Shown here: positions 25,606 to 34,014 of the stretch, one piece after another
How the letters are laid out: every line of letters begins with the position of its first letter
Numbering within the stretch: position 1 is the stretch's first letter
The notes under the pieces: generated by a model
What the model was told of the DNA's origin: nothing
What the model saw: only the letters and a program-made list of their open reading frames with translations
Database searches by the model: none
NCBI RefSeq assembly: GCF_014054985.1
Contig: NZ_CP059569.1
Coordinates: 2,170,001-2,234,000, forward strand
DNA: 64,000 nucleotides
Reading direction: 5' to 3'
Source: Kingella oralis
GTDB lineage: Bacteria > Pseudomonadota > Gammaproteobacteria > Burkholderiales > Neisseriaceae
Position numbers and translations under genes: made by a program

Positions 25606-26577
25606 TCAATGCCGCTGCCCGTGTTCGTGATGATGCCCGTGCGCCTCGCTTTCATCGCCGTTGCAATACAAATCCTCGCCGTGCTGATGGTTTTGCGCGT
25701 CCAGCTGCAAGGTAACGTGCGCGATGCCTTTGGCTTGGATTAAGCGCTCCACCGCTTGACGCACGCTTTGCGCTTCGCCAACGGTCATGCCGCCGTCCAA
25801 CACCAGATGGGCGGAAAACAGATGGCGGTTGCTGGTGAGCGTCCACACATGCAAATCGTGCACGCCCAACACCTGTGGCACGGCGCGGATTTCGTCCGCT
25901 AGCGCGGCTTGGTCTATATGTTGGGGCGCGCCTTGCATCAAAATATGCAGGGTGTTTTTCAGCACGCCCAGCCCGCTGTGTGCAATCAGCAGCGACACCA
26001 GCAGGCTCACAATCGGATCCGCCAGTTTCCAGCCAAACGCCATCAGCAGCAACGCCGCCACAATCGCGCCCAGCGAGCCGAGCAAATCGCCGAGAACGTG
26101 TAAATACGCGCTTTTCATGTTGAGATTGCCTTCGGTGTCGCTGTGGCGCAGCATATACCACGCCACCACCATGTTCACCAGCAGCCCCAGCACGCTCACC
26201 GCCAGCATCCCTGCGCCTGCGATTTCGGGCGGCTGCTTAAAGCGCTCCACCGCTTCAATAATAATGAACACGGCGATGGCAATCAGCGTGAGCCCGTTGA
26301 ACAGCGCAAACAAAATCTCCGCCCGCTTGTAGCCAAAGGTTTGGCGGGCGTTCACGGCTTTTTCGCCAAATTTAAACGCCACCAGCGCCAAGCCCAGCGC
26401 TAGCGCATCGGAAAACATATGCCCTGCATCCGAAAGCAGCGCCAGCGAGCCTGTTAGCAGCCCGCCGATGATTTCCACCAGCATATAGCCTGCGATGATG
26501 ACAAAAGATACCGCCAGCACTTTTTTGTTGGAAGTGTGAACATGGCTGTGGTCGTTGTGATGATGTGCTGCGCTCAT
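25606..26577 (-). CDS. cation diffusion facilitator (CzcD/ZitB-type metal exporter)
   Basis: 323 residues with six membrane helices. The metal site is SDAGHMFSDALAL in helix 2 and HVLGDLLGSLGAI in helix 5. Both ends are His-rich (AAHHHNDHSHVH and EAHGHHHEHGQRH), as is common for zinc exporters. The cytoplasmic C-terminal domain carries GVHDLHVWTLTSNRHLFSAH. It probably exports Zn or a similar divalent metal. It lies at the left edge of the mixed-dialect DUS block. Confidence 0.9.
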   Translation of the reverse strand: MSAAHHHNDHSHVHTSNKKVLAVSFVIIAGYMLVEIIGGLLTGSLALLSDAGHMFSDALALGLALVAFKFGEKAVNARQTFGYKRAEILFALFNGLTLIAIAVFIIIEAVERFKQPPEIAGAGMLAVSVLGLLVNMVVAWYMLRHSDTEGNLNMKSAYLHVLGDLLGSLGAIVAALLLMAFGWKLADPIVSLLVSLLIAHSGLGVLKNTLHILMQGAPQHIDQAALADEIRAVPQVLGVHDLHVWTLTSNRHLFSAHLVLDGGMTVGEAQSVRQAVERLIQAKGIAHVTLQLDAQNHQHGEDLYCNGDESEAHGHHHEHGQRH

Positions 26578-26773
26578 GGGTGGCTCCTGATGGAGGTGAT
26601 GGATGGGGGGAGTTTAAAGGGTGGCGGGGCGATGGGGAAGTTTTTTGCGTTTTGGGGGGGGATTGGGTAGGTGGTTTGGGGTGAGATGATGATGCGCGGT
26701 GGTTGCGATTGTTGGTATTGGTGCAAACGATTAGCATGGCGGATGCGCAAAAGGCAGCCTGAAAATCAAAAAC

Positions 26774-26809
26774 GCCGTCTGAAAATCCCAAAGCAGATTT
26801 TCAGACGGC
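26774..26809. terminator. inverted pair of Neisseria-type DUS
   Basis: GCCGTCTGAAAAT (core at 26774-26783) pairs with ATTTTCAGACGGC (26800-26809). This is the Neisseria dialect, not the AGGCAGCCTGAA resident one found 20 bases to the left. It marks the left edge of the block described in the findings. The gap 26578-26931 otherwise holds single DUS of both kinds. Confidence 0.75.
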
Positions 26810-26931
26810 GTATGTTTGAATTCCCCGTTTTTCAGGCTACCTTTGCTGGCTTTGGCTGACGGTTGGGCAAACTGCTGCGTTCAAATGTTTGCGGCAGCCT
26901 GAAACGGGTTTTCAGGCTGCTTTTTCCGTTT

Positions 26932-27831
26932 TCAGACGGCCTTCCCCCACGCTTCCCCCATCATATCCACCAACGCCCGCACTTTGGGCGAGAGCTGTTT
27001 GCGGCTGGGGTACACCGCCATCACGGGCACGGGTTTGGGTTGGAAATCGGATAAAACGCTTTTCAGGCTGCCTGCATCGAGGGCGGTTTGCACCAGATAA
27101 TGCGGCAGCTGCACGATGCCGAATGCGGACAGCGCGAGTTCCAGCAGGGCTTCGCCGTTGTCGGCGCTGAAGCGTCCGCTGCCTTGGAAGGTGGTTTCTT
27201 TGCCTTTTTGCTGGAAACGCCAGCGGCTGACGCGGCCGCCGTGTAGGAAATGCAGGCATTGGTGGTGTGCCAAATCGTCGGGGCTTTGCGGCGTGCCGTG
27301 TTGAACGAGATAGCCTGGGGCGGCGCAGGTGAGCATTTGCTGGCTGCCGACGGTGCGGGCGATCAGGCTGTCGAATTGGGGCGGGTTGCCGTTGCGCAGA
27401 GCGAGATCGTAGCCGTCTGAAATCAGGTCGGCGTAGTCGTCGGTGAGTGAGAGTTCGACGCTGGTTTGCGGATAGCGGTGGAGAAAATCCGCCAACAGCG
27501 GCGGCAAGATGGTTTTGCCCAACACCAGCGGCGCGCTGATTTTCAGACGGCCTTGCGGCTCGATGCTGCGTTGGGCAAGGCATTGCTCGGCGTTTTCCAG
27601 CTCTTCCAACACGGCGGTGCAGCGTTCGTAAAACAGCCGCCCTTCGTCGGTGGGCGCAAGGTTGCGCGTATTGCGCTGCAAAAGGCGCACGTTCAACCGC
27701 GCTTCAAGGCGGACGATGCGTTTACCGATGGTGGAACGCGTGAGCCCGAGTTGTTTGGCGGCGGCGGTAAACGAGCCGCTTTTTACGCTGGCGACAAAGG
27801 CGGTCATATCGTTGAGATTGTTGAGTTCCAT
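26932..27831 (-). CDS. LysR-family transcriptional regulator
   Basis: 299 residues from the ATG at 27831, the normal LysR start (MELNNLNDMTAFVASVKSGS). The helix-turn-helix is FTAAAKQLGLTRSTIGKRIV; a periplasmic-binding-type effector domain follows. It is divergent from a flavin oxidoreductase gene 180 bases away, the classical arrangement for a LysR protein controlling its neighbour. Two or three Neisseria-type DUS cores (27412, 27542 and one at the 3' end) and one resident DUS (near 27061) lie inside the gene. Effector unknown. Confidence 0.88.
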   Translation of the reverse strand: MELNNLNDMTAFVASVKSGSFTAAAKQLGLTRSTIGKRIVRLEARLNVRLLQRNTRNLAPTDEGRLFYERCTAVLEELENAEQCLAQRSIEPQGRLKISAPLVLGKTILPPLLADFLHRYPQTSVELSLTDDYADLISDGYDLALRNGNPPQFDSLIARTVGSQQMLTCAAPGYLVQHGTPQSPDDLAHHQCLHFLHGGRVSRWRFQQKGKETTFQGSGRFSADNGEALLELALSAFGIVQLPHYLVQTALDAGSLKSVLSDFQPKPVPVMAVYPSRKQLSPKVRALVDMMGEAWGKAV

Positions 27832-27849
27832 AAATTTTTCTTGCGCAGA

Positions 27850-27910
27850 TCGGGCATTTATGCCCGACAAATACAGGTAAATTTAAAAACGTCGGGCATC
27901 AATGCCCGAC
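27850..27910. repeat. two GTCGGGCAT palindromes between lysR and the oxidoreductase
   Basis: TCGGGCAT-TT-ATGCCCGA (27850-27867) and GTCGGGCAT-CA-ATGCCCGAC (27891-27910). A third, AGGTCGGGCAT-CA-ATATCCGACCT, lies at 31386-31408 at the other end of the block. They may be repeats of the donor or, less likely, operators. Confidence 0.6.
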
Positions 27911-28010
27911 CTACATTTGGTATTTTCTTGCCCGAGATTAGGGAAGCACATTCCCGAATAAAACAAATATACTTCATCCCGTGCAAAAACACATCACAAG
28001 GAGCAAAAAA

Positions 28011-28976
28011 ATGACTGCGCTGAAATTACCCGAACGCCTGCAAAACCATCGCGGTTTCGCCCGCACTTTCCAACCGGGCAAACTCACATTGGGCCTGATT
28101 GCGCCATTCAAAGGCTATCCCGACAGCCCCGTGCCCGAAATGGACGACTTCGCCACCGTGATAAAAGCCGCCGACCAAAGCGGCATTGCCACGCTGTGGG
28201 TGCGCGATGTGCCGTTTTACGACCCGAGTTTTGGCGATGTCGCGCAGATTTACGACCCGTCGGTAACGCTGGGTTATCTCGCCGCGCTCACCCAAAACGT
28301 TGCGCTCGGCTCGGCGGGTTATGTTTCGCCCCTGCGCGAGCCGATTCTCACCGCCAAAGAAGCCGCATCGGCGGAACAAATCAGCGGCGGCCGCTTCCTG
28401 CTCGGCTTGGCCAGCGGCGACCGTCCCACCGAATACCCCGCCTTTGCCGCCGATTTCAACAACCGCGCCGAACGCTACCGCGAAGCGTGGCAAATCATCC
28501 GCCGCCTGACGCAGGAAAAATTCCCCGCGTTCAATAGCGAACACTACGGCAGATTCAGCGGCAATTTGGACTTGGTGCCCAAACCCGCACACGGTTTGCC
28601 GATGCTCGCCATTGGCCGCGCCCGCCAAGAGCTGGAATGGATTGCCCGCGAAAGCGACGCATGGATTTGGTACGGCATCGCCCCCGAAAAACTGGGCGAC
28701 ATCGTCAACACGCTCAAAGAATTGGGCGACGGCGAAACCTGGAAACCCTTTGGCGTGGCGAATTTCGTCGAACTCTTGGAAGACCCCAACGCCCCCGCCG
28801 AGTTCTATAACAACATCTACCTGCGCGGCGGCGCCAAAAGCATCGTCGAATTCTGGCAAAAACAGCAAGCCGACGGCGTGGCGCACATCACCGTCAACCT
28901 GAAACCCACACGGCGCGGCGCGCTGGAAACCATTCAGGATTTCGCCGAAAACGTGATGCCGCATTTTGCGGTGTGA
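28011..28976 (+). CDS. luciferase-like (LLM) flavin-dependent oxidoreductase
   Basis: 321 residues from the ATG at 28011, preceded by AAGGAG seven bases upstream. The bacterial-luciferase fold is indicated by LTLGLIAPFKGYPDSPVP, TLWVRDVPFYDPSFGDVAQ, QISGGRFLLGLASGDRPTEY and PMLAIGRARQELEWIA. Such enzymes use reduced FMN to oxygenate or reduce small organic molecules; the substrate is unknown. Divergent lysR is its probable regulator. A Neisseria-type DUS follows the stop (29005). Confidence 0.85.
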   Translation: MTALKLPERLQNHRGFARTFQPGKLTLGLIAPFKGYPDSPVPEMDDFATVIKAADQSGIATLWVRDVPFYDPSFGDVAQIYDPSVTLGYLAALTQNVALGSAGYVSPLREPILTAKEAASAEQISGGRFLLGLASGDRPTEYPAFAADFNNRAERYREAWQIIRRLTQEKFPAFNSEHYGRFSGNLDLVPKPAHGLPMLAIGRARQELEWIARESDAWIWYGIAPEKLGDIVNTLKELGDGETWKPFGVANFVELLEDPNAPAEFYNNIYLRGGAKSIVEFWQKQQADGVAHITVNLKPTRRGALETIQDFAENVMPHFAV

Positions 28977-29050
28977 GATTTGGGGGTTTCAGGCAACCTG
29001 AAACGCCGTCTGAAACCCCATTCCCTTTATTTTTGAACAAGGATAAAACC

Positions 29051-30055
29051 ATGAAAAAACTCAACACACTTTTTGCCGCCACTTTGCTGGTTGCCGCCTT
29101 TTCCGCCCACGCCGCGCCTGCTTACACACCTGCGCCCAATCAGGTCAAACAAGTCAAAACCCAAGCCCCTGGCTATTTTCGCCAAATGGTCGGCGATTTT
29201 GAAGTAACCGCGCTGTATGACTGATTTTTGTCTACCGACCCCAAATTGTTCCAACCATACAGCCAACGCTCGCTTGATGATTTGAACAAAATACTAAACG
29301 ACAATTTCCGCTTACGCGAAGCAGACGGCGGCGTGAATACCGCTGTGATTGGTTTTTTAGTGAACACGGGTAACAATTTGATTTTGCTGGATGCCGGTGT
29401 GGGCGGCGTGGACATCATGGGCAAAAACGCAGGACGACTGGTGGACAGCCTAAAAGCCGCAGGTTATCGCCCCGAGCAAATCGATTTGCTGATTCCTACC
29501 CATATGCACTTTGACCACATCAGCGGACTTACGCGCAACGGCAAACGCGTTTTCCCAAACGCCACGCTGCTATTGGCGGCGCAAGAAAAAGGCTTTTGGC
29601 TGGATAAAAACATCAACGAATTGCCCGAACCTGTACGCGGCTTGGCAACGCTGGCGCGTGAAGCCGTAGCGCCTTATGCCAAAGCAGGTAAAGTGCGTTT
29701 TTATCAGAGTGGCGAAGAAGTCGTACCCGGAATGCGCTCGCGCCCCAGCCCCGGTCATACGCCTGGGCACAATGGCATCGAGTTCACTTCAAAAGGACAA
29801 ACCATGCTGGTGTGGGGCGATTTGATGCACAACCACACACTGCAAATGCTTGATCCCGAAATCGCCATTGAGTTTGACAGCGACCCCAAACAGGCACGCG
29901 CCAGCCGCCAAGCCGCGCTCAAAGATGCCGCCACACGTAAAATCTGGATAGCTGGCGCACACATGCCCTTCCTCGGCATCGGACACATCCGTGCCGAAAG
30001 CAACGGCAGCTACACTTGGCTGCCTGCCGAATACGACCCGATTGAAAGACGCTAA
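29051..30055 (+). pseudogene. secreted metallo-beta-lactamase-fold hydrolase, broken by one in-frame stop
   Basis: Residues 1-22 form a signal peptide (KKLNTLFAATLLVAAFSAHA). After residue 57 (FEVTALYD) a TGA at 29222-29224 interrupts the frame, which then continues without shift for 276 more codons. In intact relatives a Gly (GGA) would fit here. The rest looks undamaged: THMHFDHISGLTRNG metal motif, SPGHTPGHNGIEF, WGDLMHN and the C-terminal GAHMPFLGIGHIRAE. The intact frame argues for a recent mutation, readthrough or a sequencing error. A TTG just after the stop could start a protein without signal peptide. Relatives include lactonase-like enzymes. Confidence 0.8.
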
Positions 30056-30084
30056 ACGTTTTCAGGCTGCCTGAAATGCTAAAC

Positions 30085-30111
30085 GCCGTCTGAATCCATT
30101 TTTCAGACGGC
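30085..30111. terminator. inverted Neisseria-type DUS pair (first)
   Basis: GCCGTCTGAA at 30085-30094 pairs with TTCAGACGGC at 30102-30111; the second is a perfect ATGCCGTCTGAA. A second such pair follows at 30219-30245, with resident-dialect DUS (30060, 30174) between. Together they fill the gap before the next gene. Confidence 0.7.
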
Positions 30112-30273
30112 ATTTTTTCCCATAAAGAACGGTGGATTTTGTAAAAGTTTTTTGCTTTACCACTTCGTTACGCAGGCAGCCTGAAACCTTGTTCACGCGC
30201 TTGCCCAAACCAACAAACGCCGTCTGAACCCGTTTTTCAGACGGCATTCAATCAAATAAATAAGGAGTCAAAA

Positions 30274-31377
30274 ATGAACCCGCGTTACGCCCCGATGTTT
30301 GCGCCGTACACCCTCAACAACGGCGTGGCAATCAAAAACCGCTTTGTCGTCGCGCCGCTGACGATTTACGAATCCGATGCCAACGGCGGGCTGACCGACG
30401 CCGCCCGTAATTTCTGGCGCGACCGTTTTCGCGGCTTCGGGCTGTTTGTGATGCCGTTTACCAATGTGCATCCGACCGGCATCGGTTTCCCGTCGCCCAA
30501 CGCTTTTGATGCAAGCCACCTGCCCACCCTGCGCGAATACGCCGCCATTTCGCACGGACAAGGCGCGAAAATCGTCGCCCAAATCGCCCACGCAGGCGGC
30601 CGCGCCAATCCGCTAATGACGCGCGGACTCGGCGCCGTCGCCCCCAGCGGCTACGGGCGCGTGCGCGAAATGAGCGGCGCCGAAGTGGCGCAAATGGTGC
30701 AGCACTTCGCCCGCGCTGCCGAACTCGCACTCGACGCAGGCTTGGACGGCGTGGAAATCCACGGCGCAAACGGCTGGCTGATTCAGCAATTCGTCTCCGC
30801 CGCCACCAATCTGCGCCAAGACCAATGGGGCGGCAGCCGCGAAAACCGCTTCCGTTTCCCACTCGCCGTCATCGACGCGATTGACGAAATGCGCCGCCGC
30901 AAAAACCGCCCCGACTTCATCATCGGCTACCGCTTCTCGCCTGAAGAACCTGGCGCAGACGGCTTAACGATGGCGGACACGCTCGCGCTGGTGGACGCGC
31001 TCGCTGCCAAACCGCTGCAATACCTGCACGTTTCGCTGTGGGATTTCTACAAAAAAGCGCGCCGCGACGGCAACGACGAATACCGTATGAAACTCATCCA
31101 CCAGCGGATTAACGGGCGTTTACCCTTTATCGGCGTGGGCAAACTCTACACCGCCGACGACATCGCCCAAGCCTGGGAAACGGGCTGGGCGGAATTCATC
31201 GCGCTGGGCAAAACCGTGATGCTCAACCCCGATTTGATCGAGCTGATAGCAAACGGCCGCGAAGCCGAGATTCACACGCATTTTGACTGGCAGCAAACCG
31301 ACCGTTACCGCTACACGCCCGCGATGCTCGCCGGCACGCGGCAGGGGATGGGCTTTTATCCGCCGGCGAAGGGGTGA
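30274..31377 (+). CDS. NADH:flavin oxidoreductase, old yellow enzyme family
   Basis: 367 residues, one TIM-barrel FMN domain: FAPYTLNNGVAIKNRFVVAP, AQIAHAGGRANP, GVEIHGANGWLIQQFVSAAT and TNLRQDQWGGSRENRFRFPL. AAGGAG lies seven bases before the ATG. These enzymes reduce activated C=C bonds of unsaturated carbonyls; the natural substrate is unknown. It is the last gene of the block. The HGANGWLIQQF motif is typical of the family's substrate His and Asn pair. Confidence 0.88.
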   Translation: MNPRYAPMFAPYTLNNGVAIKNRFVVAPLTIYESDANGGLTDAARNFWRDRFRGFGLFVMPFTNVHPTGIGFPSPNAFDASHLPTLREYAAISHGQGAKIVAQIAHAGGRANPLMTRGLGAVAPSGYGRVREMSGAEVAQMVQHFARAAELALDAGLDGVEIHGANGWLIQQFVSAATNLRQDQWGGSRENRFRFPLAVIDAIDEMRRRKNRPDFIIGYRFSPEEPGADGLTMADTLALVDALAAKPLQYLHVSLWDFYKKARRDGNDEYRMKLIHQRINGRLPFIGVGKLYTADDIAQAWETGWAEFIALGKTVMLNPDLIELIANGREAEIHTHFDWQQTDRYRYTPAMLAGTRQGMGFYPPAKG

Positions 31378-31506
31378 ACAACGACAGGTCGGGCATCAAT
31401 ATCCGACCTGCAAACTTAAACAACAAGGCAGCCTGAAACCCAAAATACGGTTTTCAGGCTGCCGCAATCTCAACACACAACATCCATTCCACACACCAAC
31501 AAAAAA

Positions 31507-31546
31507 GCAGCCTGAAAACGAATAATCCGTTTTCAGGCTGCCTTTT
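31507..31546. terminator. inverted DUS pair between the oxidoreductase gene and ftsY
   Basis: GCAGCCTGAAAACG pairs with CGTTTTCAGGCTGC, followed by CTTTT. A second inverted pair lies at 31426-31463. The two flanking genes converge, so they may serve both. These are resident-dialect DUS and close the mixed block. Confidence 0.65.
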
Positions 31547-31560
31547 GGCGTGCGGGCGGT

Positions 31561-33189
31561 TTAATCCAGCAGCGCGTCCACAAAATCTTTGGCGTTAAAC
31601 GGGCGCAAATCGTCGATGCTTTCGCCCACGCCGATATAGCGCACGGGGATGGCGCGGCTGCTTGCCAGCGCCGCCAGCACGCCGCCTTTGGCTGTGCCGT
31701 CCAGCTTGGTTACGATTAAGCCGGTTACGCCCAGCGCGTCGTCAAAAGCGACCACTTGGTTCACCGCGTTTTGCCCGATGTTGGCATCCAGCACCACAAT
31801 GATTTCATGCGGCGCATCGGGCAAGGATTTTTGCAACACGCGCTTCACTTTTTTGATTTCTTCCATCAGGTGCAACTGCGTGGGCAGCCGCCCTGCGGTG
31901 TCGGCAAGCACGATGTCGATTTGGCGCGCCTTGGCGGCTTCCACCGCGTCAAAACACACCGCCGCGCTGTCGCCTTTGGCTTGCGAAATCACGGTAACGC
32001 CGTTGCGTTCGCCCCATTCTTGCAGCTGCTCGCGGGCGGCGGCGCGGAAGGTGTCGCCCGCCGCCAGAATCACCGATTTGCCCTGCGCTTGGAAATATTT
32101 GGCGAGCTTGCCGATGGAGGTGGTTTTGCCCGCGCCGTTGATGCCCGCCAGCATAATCACAAACGGCGCGCCGTTTTCGGGGATGGCGAGCGGCTGTTCC
32201 AGCGGTTTGAGCAGGTCGTACACCGCGTCTTTCAGGGCTTGGCGCAATTCGTTGCCGTCTTTGAGCCCTTTGAGCGACACGCGGTCGCGCACTTCGCGCA
32301 TCAGCTGCTCGGTGGCTTCAATGCCCATGTCGCTGGTGAGCAGCACGGTTTCCAGCTCTTCGTACAAGTCTTCGTCTATCTGCCCGCCGCCGAACACGCC
32401 TGCCAGCGATTTGGCCATGTGGTTGCGCGATTTGGTCAGGCCTTGCTTCAAACGGCTTGCCCAGCCGGGCTTGGTTTCAGGTTCGGTTTCGTGTGTTTCA
32501 GGCTGCCGAACGGGTGCGGTTTCGGCGGCGGCTGATTCGCTTGCAACGGTTTCAGGCTGCGTTTCGCTTGGTGCTGATGCGGTTTCGGGCTGCGTTGGCT
32601 CGGCCGCGCCTGCCCAGCTGTTGGGCTTGTCGACAACGGCGGCCATCGTCCAGTTGCGAACGGGCGGTTCGTTTGGGTTGGGTTGCAACGCGTCGGGTTT
32701 GGATTCGGGCTGCGTTGGGGATTGGGTTGGCTCGGTTGGGTGGTTGGCTTCGGTTTCAGGCTGCGTGACAGGGTTTTCAGGCTGCCCTTGTGCCACCTTT
32801 TCAGCGGCTGCATTTGCGGTTGTGCCGTCGGTTTCATTTTCGGGGGCGGCGGGCGACGGCTCTGCGTTTTCAGGCTGCGCTTGCGCTGCGGGTTCTGGTT
32901 CTGCCGTTTCAACGCTTGCGCTTTCGTTTGCCGAGGCTTCGGGTTGCGCGCTGTGTTCTGTTGCCTGCGCTGCTACGGGTTCTGCGGTCTGTTCTGCGGT
33001 TTCGGCCGCTGTGTTTTCAGGCTGCGTGTCGCTTGTGTTGGGCTCGGCTGCCGTGGCTGGGGCAGCGGTGCGGTCGGCGGGCACATTTTCCGCAGCCGTC
33101 GGTGTGTTGTTTTGTTCGTTTTCAGGCCGCGTTTGGGTTTCGGGTGCCGGGGTTTTTGATTTAAACAGTTTGTTAAAAAAGCCTAGCAT
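31561..33189 (-). CDS. ftsY: signal recognition particle receptor FtsY with a long QPE-rich N-terminal domain
   Basis: 542 residues. Residues 1-10 (MLGFFNKLFK) form a membrane-binding start. Residues 15-235 are acidic, low-complexity and rich in Ala, Glu, Pro and Thr with QPE repeated many times. The NG GTPase domain follows: GINGAGKTTSIGKLAKYF (G1), GDTFRAAAREQLQEW, DTAGRLPTQLHLMEEIKK and TKLDGTAKGGVLA. It receives ribosome-SRP complexes (Ffh is at 42.9 kb) and hands them to SecY. Many QPE codons are DUS (CAGCCTGAA) or one-base variants. Confidence 0.96.
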   Translation of the reverse strand: MLGFFNKLFKSKTPAPETQTRPENEQNNTPTAAENVPADRTAAPATAAEPNTSDTQPENTAAETAEQTAEPVAAQATEHSAQPEASANESASVETAEPEPAAQAQPENAEPSPAAPENETDGTTANAAAEKVAQGQPENPVTQPETEANHPTEPTQSPTQPESKPDALQPNPNEPPVRNWTMAAVVDKPNSWAGAAEPTQPETASAPSETQPETVASESAAAETAPVRQPETHETEPETKPGWASRLKQGLTKSRNHMAKSLAGVFGGGQIDEDLYEELETVLLTSDMGIEATEQLMREVRDRVSLKGLKDGNELRQALKDAVYDLLKPLEQPLAIPENGAPFVIMLAGINGAGKTTSIGKLAKYFQAQGKSVILAAGDTFRAAAREQLQEWGERNGVTVISQAKGDSAAVCFDAVEAAKARQIDIVLADTAGRLPTQLHLMEEIKKVKRVLQKSLPDAPHEIIVVLDANIGQNAVNQVVAFDDALGVTGLIVTKLDGTAKGGVLAALASSRAIPVRYIGVGESIDDLRPFNAKDFVDALLD

Positions 33190-33413
33190 GGAAGTGTCTC
33201 GTTCGGGTTGGTAAATGGGGGGCGATTGTACCCGATTTCAGGCTGCCCAGCGGTTGATTTGTGCAAATTTGCCGCTTGCGCCGCGGGCGGGAAAACGGGT
33301 TTTCAGGCTGCCTGATATTTTGCGCGCACCTCTCTTTACCCACCTGATGCAATCCAGTATATTCCGAGCGTTTCAGCCGTTTTCAGGCTGCCAACCATCA
33401 CAAGGAAACCCCC

Positions 33414-33884
33414 GTGCTGCAAAACACCGCCACTCTGGAAAAACGCTATCAGCAATTCATCCAAACCATTTGCCAAAACGAGCAGGTTTTCGCGCTCAAA
33501 TTGCCGCAGCAAGACCAATACGCCTTCCTGCCCTCCGCCCACGAAGAATACGAGGATGGCGAACCCGTTGGCGTGGTGTGCTTTTGGTCATCCGCCGCCC
33601 GCGCCCGCGATTGTTGCCGCGAGGAATGGGCGGATTATGAAATCGCCGCGTTTGGCTTGGCGGAATTTTTGGAAAGCTGGTGCTTGATGTTGGCGGGCGA
33701 TGGCTTGCTGATTGGCGCAGAGCTAGACCGCAATTTGTTTGGCTGGGAAGCCGAGCCTGTTGATGTGTTGCTGGATGCGCTGGATGAATTTGAACGCATT
33801 GGCAAAGACATTCCGCGGCAATATTTTGACAACATCATCACCCTTTTGGAGCGCGAATCGCGGCAGATTTTAGAAGACGATTAG
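33414..33884 (+). CDS. DUF2750-type protein
   Basis: 156 residues starting at GTG 33414, with AAGGAAA seven bases upstream. Soluble and acidic, with CFWSSAARARDCCREEWADY and AFGLAEFLESWCLMLAGDGL. This order (short helix, W-rich centre, final DALDEF) fits the DUF2750 family of unknown function. It is divergent from ftsY. Confidence 0.7.
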   Translation: MLQNTATLEKRYQQFIQTICQNEQVFALKLPQQDQYAFLPSAHEEYEDGEPVGVVCFWSSAARARDCCREEWADYEIAAFGLAEFLESWCLMLAGDGLLIGAELDRNLFGWEAEPVDVLLDALDEFERIGKDIPRQYFDNIITLLERESRQILEDD

Positions 33885-34014
33885 GCAGGCTTGCCCCTTT
33901 GTCCAAATCTTTAAAGGGGTTTGCCGCAGCGCAAGGCTGAAAACGCTGTTTACCCGACTTTCAGGCTGCCTAATCACCCGCCAAACCATTTAACCCACCA
34001 CAAGGAAACCGCAA

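Noticed and set aside
27850..27910. GTCGGGCAT palindromes as the LysR operator
   Set aside because: LysR sites usually contain T-N11-A; the same palindrome recurs at 31386 away from any promoter, so a repeat is more likely, though not excluded.
31649..33214. 521-codon open frame antisense to ftsY
   Set aside because: It mirrors the repetitive ftsY N-terminal region and has no ribosome site or family features; ftsY itself has a complete GTPase domain.
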